A stretch of DNA of 64,000 nt from Bacillus tianshenii (lineage in GTDB: Bacteria > Bacillota > Bacilli > Bacillales > Bacillaceae_N), in NCBI GenBank assembly GCA_020524525.2, contig CP129018.1:2174115-2238114 (forward strand). The letters run 5' to 3'. The number at the start of each line of letters is the position of its first letter. Within the stretch, counting starts at the first letter, position 1. Under the pieces are notes generated by a model, which saw only the letters and a list, made by a program, of their open reading frames with translations, had not been told where the DNA came from and did no database searches. Positions 57,630 through 64,000 of this stretch are shown here, piece after piece. Both the position numbers and the translations under genes were made by a program.

Positions 57630-59740
57630 GCTTGCTTCACCTTCTTCTTTGGCATTTCTGGATATTCAATTCGTGAATGGAAGATGCCATTCAATGTTTC
57701 ACACATCGTTTTTGCTGCAATATCAATTTCTTTAAGTGTTAGATCACATTCATCAAACTGTCCATCTTGAAGACGGTCAGAGATAATATTACGGACAAGA
57801 TTTTCAATTCGCTGCGGCGTCGGGTTCTGCATTGAACGTACGGCTGCCTCTACACTATCAGCAATACCGACAATTGCAGATTCTTTTGTCTGTGCTTTCG
57901 GACCTGGATAGCGAAAATCTGACTCACGCACATCCTTCGACTTCTCTTTTGCTTGATGATAAAAGTATTTTAACAAGGTTGTACCATGATGCTGCTCGGC
58001 AAAATCGATAATTTCTTGTGGGATTTTATATTCCCGCAGCATCTTTGCACCATCATATGGATGAGCTGTAATAATCGTTTTGCTGAGTTGTGGGGCAATT
58101 TTATTGTGCGGATTTTCCATATTAAGCTGATTTTCAATAAAAAAGCGTGGTCGTTTTGTTTTACCGATATCATGGTAATATGCCCCAACACGAGCTAAGA
58201 ACCCGTCCGCACCAATTGCTTCACATGCTGCATCTGCCAAGTTTGCAACCATCACGCTATGATGATATGTTCCAGGTGTCTCGGTAAGAATCTTACGTAA
58301 CAACGGATGATTCGGATTCGAAAGTTCAATTAACTTTATTGTTGATAGCATTCCAAAACCAGCCTCAAAAAACGGCATAAGACCGAGCGTTAACACGGCT
58401 GATAGAAAACCAGACAATGCAGCCATCAAAAGATATGTGCCAATTTCCAAACTTGTGTATTGTCCGTTTTTTATCATAAACAAAGCAGTAATAGCTACCA
58501 TATTTACCACTGAAATATAAAACCCTGCTTGTAAGATTTTCGAACGGCGGTTATGTTTACTTAAGAAAATAACCCCGGTAATCCCACTCAAGAAAAAGTA
58601 AACACCAATAATAAAGTTAAAAGACTCAATGGTATCCTCATTAAAAATAATACTTCCGCAAATCGCAAGCGTCATGCTTGTAATAATAGCTGAACGATCG
58701 TTAATGAGCATTTTGATCAGCATGGTTGCCATTGCCACAGGTACAGCATAAGCGATAACTGAAAACTGCTGAAAAAGGCTCAAAATCTTCATCAGCGCAA
58801 TCATAATTGCATACACTAGAACATAAATCACTAAGTATTTATTTTGACTATGAACTAAATCTGTCACATCTTTAAAGAAATAAGCGGTAAGAACGATTAA
58901 ACACATAACAAGCAGCCCAAGTCCGATATATGTTAATGGATTAAGGCGTTCGTCCAACAACCCCACTAAATCAAGCTGACGGTATACATCACGATCAACA
59001 ACTTGTCCTTCTTTTACAAGTACTTGACCTGCACGAATTTTCACAGGCTGAACAGATTCCATCATTTGTTGCTTCTTTTCAGCTGTACCTTTTACATCAT
59101 ATACATAGTTAGGGATTATCGCATATTGTCCAATTGCTACCATTGATGAGCGAAGGCCCGAAGGCAGGTTTACCTTTCGTAAATCTTTTGCAATCTGCTC
59201 TTTCACCTTATCCTCTTCCCCAAACTTAATGCGCCCTTTCATATTGCTCTGTACAGCAGTAATTGTTGTGTTTTTTGCTGTATCCAGCTGATCAAGCGAT
59301 GCTGTCAGTAAATATGTCATCTCCTGTGGTGTAATCGCTTGACGCATTTCTTCTGCAACCTGCTTTTCAAACGCTGACAGTCTCTTACCCAAATTTTCCA
59401 ACTCTTCATTTGCTTTAACCTTAATAGCCGCATCAAACAAATCCGCAACCATATCAACACGATGCTGTGTATACTCAGTTTTTAAAATATATTGATCTTC
59501 AACTGCAGCCGCTGCTTCCTGCCGCTTCTGCACAGTAGACTCCCAGTCTTCCACCGTGACAGGAGACAAAATATCACGATCAGCAATTGAAAATAACGTG
59601 ATATTCAACTTTTCCGGCTGAATATTACTAAACATGGCGACGTAAAGCACGATACTTAGAAGTAAGTACAAGCTGACTGTAACGGCACGTTTATCTTGGA
59701 TATGCTGCAAACTCGTTTTCCAACTTCTAATTGGTTTCAT
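57626..59740 (-). CDS. pgpH: 7TM-HD c-di-AMP phosphodiesterase PgpH
   Basis: The 704-residue protein has one N-terminal anchor, an extracytoplasmic domain (about 45-265), seven membrane segments (about 270-460) and an HD domain with HHSVMVANLADAA and AYYHDIGKTKRP. PgpH breaks down c-di-AMP and so affects potassium and cell-wall homeostasis. Co-transcribed with phoH only across a 409-base gap, which is long for an operon of this type. Confidence 0.94.
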   Translation of the reverse strand: MKPIRSWKTSLQHIQDKRAVTVSLYLLLSIVLYVAMFSNIQPEKLNITLFSIADRDILSPVTVEDWESTVQKRQEAAAAVEDQYILKTEYTQHRVDMVADLFDAAIKVKANEELENLGKRLSAFEKQVAEEMRQAITPQEMTYLLTASLDQLDTAKNTTITAVQSNMKGRIKFGEEDKVKEQIAKDLRKVNLPSGLRSSMVAIGQYAIIPNYVYDVKGTAEKKQQMMESVQPVKIRAGQVLVKEGQVVDRDVYRQLDLVGLLDERLNPLTYIGLGLLVMCLIVLTAYFFKDVTDLVHSQNKYLVIYVLVYAIMIALMKILSLFQQFSVIAYAVPVAMATMLIKMLINDRSAIITSMTLAICGSIIFNEDTIESFNFIIGVYFFLSGITGVIFLSKHNRRSKILQAGFYISVVNMVAITALFMIKNGQYTSLEIGTYLLMAALSGFLSAVLTLGLMPFFEAGFGMLSTIKLIELSNPNHPLLRKILTETPGTYHHSVMVANLADAACEAIGADGFLARVGAYYHDIGKTKRPRFFIENQLNMENPHNKIAPQLSKTIITAHPYDGAKMLREYKIPQEIIDFAEQHHGTTLLKYFYHQAKEKSKDVRESDFRYPGPKAQTKESAIVGIADSVEAAVRSMQNPTPQRIENLVRNIISDRLQDGQFDECDLTLKEIDIAAKTMCETLNGIFHSRIEYPEMPKKKVKQA

Positions 59741-60149
59741 CCCTGCATTACCTCTTCCCTGGTACCCTGAAGGAGACCGCTCTTTGACTCCATAACAGAT
59801 TGACTTATGACCTCGAGCCCCTAGCCGCCGTAGCTAGACATCTTGAAAAGCAAAGGCGGGCCGCTTAGAAATATTGTTCACTGGAGGCTTCTCACATAGA
59901 GGCGCTTTTTGCCTCGGTGTGGGAAGTTGAAGTGACACAAATTTCTGCCCGCCGTAGCTAGAGCAAAAAGAAGCCTATAACCTTTCTTTTCTCTACCATG
60001 TGAAAGCATTAGAAAAACTCGGCGTAAGCCGAGCTAATATGAAAACCGAAGCACGGCTTACACTACGCAAAACGAATAACCCTTTCTTTCCCTAAGACAA
60101 AGCGTTAAACAGTGTAAAGATAACCCAACGAAAACAAGGTTTCATTGGG
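59741..60149. other. 409-base gap with repeats and hairpins
   Basis: Holds an inverted, partial copy of the intergenic repeat of 31761-32004 (59801-59838), a second fragment of it near 59949-59963, a stem-loop at 59888-59927 (CTTCTCACA/TGTGGGAAG with GAGGC/GCCTC) and CTCGGC-GTAA-GCCGAG at 60015-60030. No coding frame is supported. Confidence 0.65.
59801..59838. repeat. Partial inverted copy of the intergenic repeat
   Basis: Reads TGACTTATGACCTCGAGCCC then CTAGCCGCCGTAGCTAG, the reverse complement of the left end of the units at 31761 and 31885 (AGCTATGGCGCC...GAGGTCATAAGTCA) with a few changes. Confidence 0.8.
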
Positions 60150-60152
60150 TTA
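60118..60152 (-). terminator. Possible phoH terminator
   Basis: Twelve-base stem AACCCAATGAAA/TTTCGTTGGGTT (one G-T), then TTATCTTTAC on the minus strand. The weak T-run may allow read-through to pgpH. Confidence 0.5.
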
Positions 60153-61112
60153 AGCTTCGTATTGTTCGTATGCTTCTATAATACTTTGAACGAGCGGATG
60201 ACGAACTACATCTGCTTGCTCAAGATATAGAAATGAAATGCCTGACTTCCCCTTTAATACATGCTGAGTAACCGCAAGACCTGACTTTACGCCTTTCGGA
60301 AGGTCAACTTGTGTTATGTCGCCTGTTACGACCATTTTGGATTCAAAGCCAAGACGTGTTAAGAACATTTTCATCTGTGCAGGAGTCGTGTTTTGTGCTT
60401 CATCTAAAATTACAAATGAATCATCAAGCGTTCGACCGCGCATATAGGCAAGTGGTGCAATTTCAATTGTGCCGCGCTCAATTAAACGCTGGGTATGTTC
60501 TGCCCCTAATACATCATTTAATGCGTCATACAATGGGCGCAAATAAGGATCAACCTTTTCTTTCAAGTCACCTGGCAGAAAACCAAGACTTTCGCCTGCT
60601 TCTACTGCTGGTCTCGTCAAAATAATGCGCTTCACCATACCTTTTTTCAAAGCATCAACTGCCATAACTACGGCTAAGTACGTCTTCCCGGTACCAGCTG
60701 GGCCGATTCCAAATACTAAATCGTTTTTCTTAATTGCCGAAACATATTTACGCTGTCCTAGCGTTTTTACACGAATCGGCTTACCTTTGGCATTTTTCGT
60801 AATCTCTTGCTCGAATAATTCTGCAAATTGATCAAGCATCCCTTGCTGGCCAAGCTGAATCGCATAGACAATATCACGTTCAGAAATGTTCGCTCCTGAA
60901 CGGATGACACTTAGCAATTGATGAAGCACCTCACCAATTAACTTGACGGTTTCTTCATCTCCAGATACACCGATTGCTCCGCCTCTTGTTACAATGGATA
61001 CTTCGAGTTTTTCCTCGATAATCTTCAAATGCCTGTCGCCTGTACCAAATAAGGCGAGTGCTTCGTTCGGATTTTCCACATGTAAATCAATCGTATGCAA
61101 ATCTTTTGTCAT
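60150..61112 (-). CDS. phoH: PhoH family ATPase (PhoH-like, YqfE)
   Basis: The 320-residue protein has Walker A GPAGTGKTYLAV (about 127), Walker B FVILDEAQN and a preceding KH-like region. PhoH proteins are RNA helicase/ATPases tied to ribosome and RNA metabolism together with YbeY. It starts three bases after the yqfD stop, which suggests coupled translation. Confidence 0.94.
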   Translation of the reverse strand: MTKDLHTIDLHVENPNEALALFGTGDRHLKIIEEKLEVSIVTRGGAIGVSGDEETVKLIGEVLHQLLSVIRSGANISERDIVYAIQLGQQGMLDQFAELFEQEITKNAKGKPIRVKTLGQRKYVSAIKKNDLVFGIGPAGTGKTYLAVVMAVDALKKGMVKRIILTRPAVEAGESLGFLPGDLKEKVDPYLRPLYDALNDVLGAEHTQRLIERGTIEIAPLAYMRGRTLDDSFVILDEAQNTTPAQMKMFLTRLGFESKMVVTGDITQVDLPKGVKSGLAVTQHVLKGKSGISFLYLEQADVVRHPLVQSIIEAYEQYEA

Positions 61113-61115
61113 CCT

Positions 61116-62303
61116 TTAGTCTCCTTGAATGATTGGTTGTTCCACTGCAATATCTTCTATTACTTGGTAGTGTATTGTTAGTTTTACTTTACCATTCTCA
61201 ATCGCTTGGTGCAAAACTTTTTCGCCCTTAATAACAGCATCTTTTCCAATCCGACTGATTAGTTCTTTTTTCGCCATTTTCTTACCTTCCATTACTGCTG
61301 TTTTCTGGTCATATTGTCGAAGAGATTGCTTTTTTTCGAGGTAGAGTTTTTGTTCATATGCAAATGGTGTTGTCCAATTTAAAAGCAGAAATGGCGTTTT
61401 CTTTGTATTCGTTTCATACGCTTCGTATGGCACCTCTTTGAACCCCCAAAATGGGAAGGAAAAGTTTCCGATGTAAAAAAGGTGCTTTGCCTGCTTCTCG
61501 CCTGTCAGTACACTGAATTTCGTTTTAAGCGGCACTACAACTCGTGACTGGTACCACACTTCCCCGAGCACTTCTCCTTTTGCAGCAGCCATTTTTGTTT
61601 GCCCTTCTTTGCCAATAATGCCTGAGACGAGCACGTCACCTTTGTCGACAAAATCATCAACTGATACAATCGGTTGTCCTTCTTCAACAAACATGTCATG
61701 AATAACAGCGCGCTTCTTCGCAACTAAATGTTGCGGCCCTTTCACTTCCTGAAGCTCTACCTTTTTCTCCTCAACAACCTGGAAGTGATAGGTTGTACCC
61801 TTTCGCTCCACACCAAGCCATGTAAGCCCGTCAACCTGAAGTGTTAATTCCCGCTGAATTACAGCTGTATCTGGCAGTGTAATGATTAGCTTTCCCCGTT
61901 TAATGCCATATTCATTAACTGCTTTCCGAAGGGCATGCTCGACATCTGGCTCTGCCCCTTTAATTTCAATCCCCCACACCATATTTGAAAGCACAAATAA
62001 TAACACAATGAACGCCAGCAATCCTCCTACAAACCCACTGTTCCGAAGTGCCCTTGTTTGTAAAAAAGGCAATCCTCTCCGCTCGATAAATCGCAGTTTA
62101 CAGTGATAAGCACGTGCGTAATGTCGAAGTGCTTTCACATCCTTTACTTGTACATAAGCTATAAAACTTTCTTCACCTGTTCGTTTCATTTCCCACATAT
62201 GTATGCCCATTTTTGCACTATGATTTAAAAAAGGCTCAAGCAGCCTGCCCTCTACGACGACTTTCGTATATCCATAAAAAAAGGATGTCCAATGATTTTT
62301 CAA
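61116..62303 (-). CDS. yqfD: Sporulation protein YqfD
   Basis: The 395-residue protein has one membrane segment (about 85-105) after a cytoplasmic segment and a large extracytoplasmic part, matching YqfD. In B. subtilis yqfC-yqfD are made in the mother cell under sigma-E. The TTG at 62303 (start MKNHW) lies six bases after GGAGGG; two ATG codons just before it are too close. Confidence 0.9.
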   Translation of the reverse strand: MKNHWTSFFYGYTKVVVEGRLLEPFLNHSAKMGIHMWEMKRTGEESFIAYVQVKDVKALRHYARAYHCKLRFIERRGLPFLQTRALRNSGFVGGLLAFIVLLFVLSNMVWGIEIKGAEPDVEHALRKAVNEYGIKRGKLIITLPDTAVIQRELTLQVDGLTWLGVERKGTTYHFQVVEEKKVELQEVKGPQHLVAKKRAVIHDMFVEEGQPIVSVDDFVDKGDVLVSGIIGKEGQTKMAAAKGEVLGEVWYQSRVVVPLKTKFSVLTGEKQAKHLFYIGNFSFPFWGFKEVPYEAYETNTKKTPFLLLNWTTPFAYEQKLYLEKKQSLRQYDQKTAVMEGKKMAKKELISRIGKDAVIKGEKVLHQAIENGKVKLTIHYQVIEDIAVEQPIIQGD

Positions 62304-62330
62304 CATCATCCCTCCGTATAGGACTGTCAT

Positions 62331-62618
62331 TTATTCCGAATCATCTATAAAGCGAACCTCATCAATTTGTCCTTCAAGCAAAATTTCTTCTGGAAGCATT
62401 GTTTTAAGCACAAACTCCTTTCCCATTACAAGTAGCTGACCTTGCTTTAATGACAAACGCAGCTCATTGTCCGAGAACGCCAAGAGGCCGCGGTGATTTT
62501 CAATATATATGTGAAGCTGTCCAATCATTGTTATTCGCGGCAAATCCATCACAACATCTGCAGGAAGTTCAGCCTTCTGCATAACCCAGCGCTTCATTTT
62601 CTGTCTCCATTTCCTCAA
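62331..62618 (-). CDS. yqfC: Sporulation protein YqfC
   Basis: The 95-residue protein matches YqfC (DLPRITMIGQLHIYIENHRG and LRLSLKQGQLLVMGKEF). It starts with TTG at 62618, eight bases after AAAGGGGG. Spore formation gene in Bacillus, next to yqfD. Confidence 0.9.
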   Translation of the reverse strand: MRKWRQKMKRWVMQKAELPADVVMDLPRITMIGQLHIYIENHRGLLAFSDNELRLSLKQGQLLVMGKEFVLKTMLPEEILLEGQIDEVRFIDDSE

Positions 62619-62713
62619 TTGACGAACCCCCTTTCAACTCATATTTATGACCCAACCAACACTTCTATCACTAATAAATAATATAATGGAGAATGTGAAC
62701 TGCTTTACGAAAA

Positions 62714-62756
62714 TAAAAAAAGCGCTGATGCCGAAATGGCAATCAACGCTTTTTCT
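62714..62756 (-). terminator. Terminator between yqfB and yqfC
   Basis: Stem AAAGCG/CGCTTT continuing TTGATTGCC with CATCAGC-type pairing, then TTTTTTTATTTT on the minus strand. It overlaps the end of the gene at 62743 and separates it from yqfC. Confidence 0.7.
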
Positions 62757-63210
62757 GATAGATTCTTGCTGCTGAATGGGGTTTGCGAGAGCGAGGTTCT
62801 CCTAATATCTCTGAGAACATCACACCTTCGACGACTCTTTTTTTGGATAACGATCCAAATTGCCCTTCTATTTCTCGTTTCTTTCTTTTCTTTGGCTTTG
62901 AAACTTGCGGCTTTGCTTGTACTGTTTGCAGCTCCTGTTGCTTTTTCTTTAACTCTTCATAATAACTCTTAATAGAGCTCGTTTGCTCGCTAGGAGTCTC
63001 TTCAACATGGATAGACTCTCTGCGTACAGTTTCTTGCTTACGCGGTTCATAGGGTTGCTGTGGCTTTGATCTTTGCCGTTCGCGGGGTTTTTGGGGCGAC
63101 TCCTTATTGCTGTCTCCGCCTGCAGCCCGCTTAATAACCCCCCACAATCCAACCAAAATAAATACGAGCACTGGTAGGTTTGCTAAGATCATTTCAAAGA
63201 GCTGTTCCAT
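62743..63210 (-). CDS. yqfB: YqfB-like membrane-anchored protein
   Basis: The 155-residue protein has one N-terminal segment (about 10-24) and a long, strongly charged tail rich in Lys, Arg, Glu and Gln with a conserved-looking end VVEGVMFSEILGEPRSRKPH. It overlaps the end of floA by one base. The YqfB name rests on position; function unknown. Confidence 0.7.
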   Translation of the reverse strand: MEQLFEMILANLPVLVFILVGLWGVIKRAAGGDSNKESPQKPRERQRSKPQQPYEPRKQETVRRESIHVEETPSEQTSSIKSYYEELKKKQQELQTVQAKPQVSKPKKRKKREIEGQFGSLSKKRVVEGVMFSEILGEPRSRKPHSAARIYQKKR

Positions 63211-64000
63211 TATTGATCACTTTCGTCTTCATCGTCATCTTTCGTCAGCTTACCAATGGAATCACGCATATCTGTATCAGCCATCACATTTTGAAAGTTC
63301 ATATAATCCATTACACCGATATTACCAGAACGCAACGCTTCAGCCATCGCAAGCGGTACTTCCGCTTCCGCTTCTACTACTTTTGCACGCATTTCTTGAA
63401 CACGCGCACGCATCTCTTGTTCTTGTGCAACTGCCATTGCGCGACGTTCCTCAGCCTTCGCTTGCGCAATATTTTTATCTGCCTCTGCTTGATCCGTTTG
63501 TAATACAGCTCCGATATTTTTACCAATATCGATGTCTGCGATATCAATTGAGAGAATTTCAAATGCTGTTCCTGCATCAAGGCCTTTTTTCAGCACTGTT
63601 TGTGAAATCAAGTCTGGATTTTCAAGTACTTTTTTATGGTCATGTGAGGAACCAATTGTACTTACAATCCCTTCACCAACACGAGCAATCACTGTGTCTT
63701 CACCAGCACCACCGACGAGGCGGTCAATATTTGCACGAACAGTAATACGAGCTTTCGCTTTCACTTCAATCCCATCCATCGCCACACCAGCGATAAATGG
63801 TGTTTCAATTACTTTCGGGTTAACGCTCATTTGTACAGCTTCAAGTACATCACGTCCCGCAAGGTCAATCGCAGCACAACGCTCAAAGCTTAATTCAATA
63901 TTTGCACGTTGCGCAGCAATCAATGCATTGACAACACGATCAACATTACCACCTGCTAAATAGTGACTCTCCAGTTGGTTTGTTGTAACATTCAAGCCTG
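63210..64000 (-). CDS. floA: Flotillin-like protein FloA, 5' end cut by window edge
   Basis: The visible 263 codons cover the C-terminal part of FloA. The segment [32 protein letters not shown]-type middle and the alanine/glutamate-rich coiled region ([16 protein letters not shown]) match the bacterial flotillin YqfA. It organises membrane microdomains. The frame is open through base 64000, so the start is outside. Confidence 0.95.
   Translation of the reverse strand, partial: GLNVTTNQLESHYLAGGNVDRVVNALIAAQRANIELSFERCAAIDLAGRDVLEAVQMSVNPKVIETPFIAGVAMDGIEVKAKARITVRANIDRLVGGAGEDTVIARVGEGIVSTIGSSHDHKKVLENPDLISQTVLKKGLDAGTAFEILSIDIADIDIGKNIGAVLQTDQAEADKNIAQAKAEERRAMAVAQEQEMRARVQEMRAKVVEAEAEVPLAMAEALRSGNIGVMDYMNFQNVMADTDMRDSIGKLTKDDDEDESDQ

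Overview
The window is a low-GC, Gram-positive chromosome segment from an endospore-forming member of the Bacillaceae. Gene order from the pst operon to the right edge follows the Bacillus subtilis yqf/yqg region closely: sodA, yqgE, pbpA, pst, and then ispG, zur, nfo, cshB, ispH, trmK, cccA, sigA, dnaG, ccpN, glyQS, recO, era, cdd, dgkA, ybeY, pgpH, phoH, yqfDCB and floA. A glycine T-box, lysine-rich ribosome binding sites of the AAGGAGG type, and many TTG/GTG starts agree with this. Most of the window is ordinary core genome. The species cannot be named from the sequence alone.

Region 1 (1-11,100) is the accessory part. It holds the C-terminally cut receiver-PAS-PP2C phosphatase at the left edge, an FAD oxidoreductase, a cluster of small paralogous membrane proteins (2431-4760) with one split gene pair and one homopolymer frameshift, a PAS/GGDEF diguanylate cyclase, an alpha/beta hydrolase, a zinc-free L33 gene, a fragment that looks like a glycoside hydrolase N-terminal domain, and a sugar nucleotidyltransferase fused to a degenerate phosphohexomutase-like domain. 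Region 2 (11,100-22,400) holds yqzD-yqzC, an orphan MinD-like ATPase, phoU-pstBACS behind an almost perfect four-repeat PhoP box, pbpA, the YqgE transporter and sodA. Region 3 (22,650-23,700) is a six-gene tRNA operon (Asn, Met, His, Ile-CAT, Ser, fMet) with an odd tail of 70-nt tandem repeats and the relic of a second fMet gene. Region 4 (23,800-44,600) carries a Na/Pi symporter, a DUF1189 protein, a chemoreceptor, yqfZ-ispG, yqfX, yqfW, a pair of hairpin-forming intergenic repeats, the zinc cluster znuC-znuB-zur with a clear Zur operator, a lytic transglycosylase, yqfU, a cytosolic histidine kinase, DNA repair (nfo), an RNA helicase (cshB), isoprenoid enzymes (ispG, ispH), yqfO-trmK and cytochrome c550. 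Region 5 (44,700-64,000) is the macromolecular synthesis block: dnaG-sigA, the YqfL/CcpN regulators of carbon flow, T-box-controlled glyQS, and the long operon floA-yqfB-yqfC-yqfD-phoH-pgpH-ybeY-dgkA-cdd-era-yqzL-recO, transcribed leftward.

Functionally the genes serve phosphate uptake (PstSCAB, PhoU, Na/Pi symporter), zinc homeostasis (Zur, ZnuBC, zinc-free L33), the MEP isoprenoid pathway (IspG, IspH), envelope synthesis (PBP2A-like, undecaprenol kinase, transglycosylase), ribosome and rRNA maturation (Era, YbeY, CshB, PhoH), and initiation of replication and transcription (DnaG, SigA). No prophage, transposase, CRISPR array or rRNA gene was seen. The most unusual structures are the 70-nt repeat array at the 3' end of the initiator tRNA gene, the split/fused membrane protein family with its frameshifted neighbour, and the orphan MinD.
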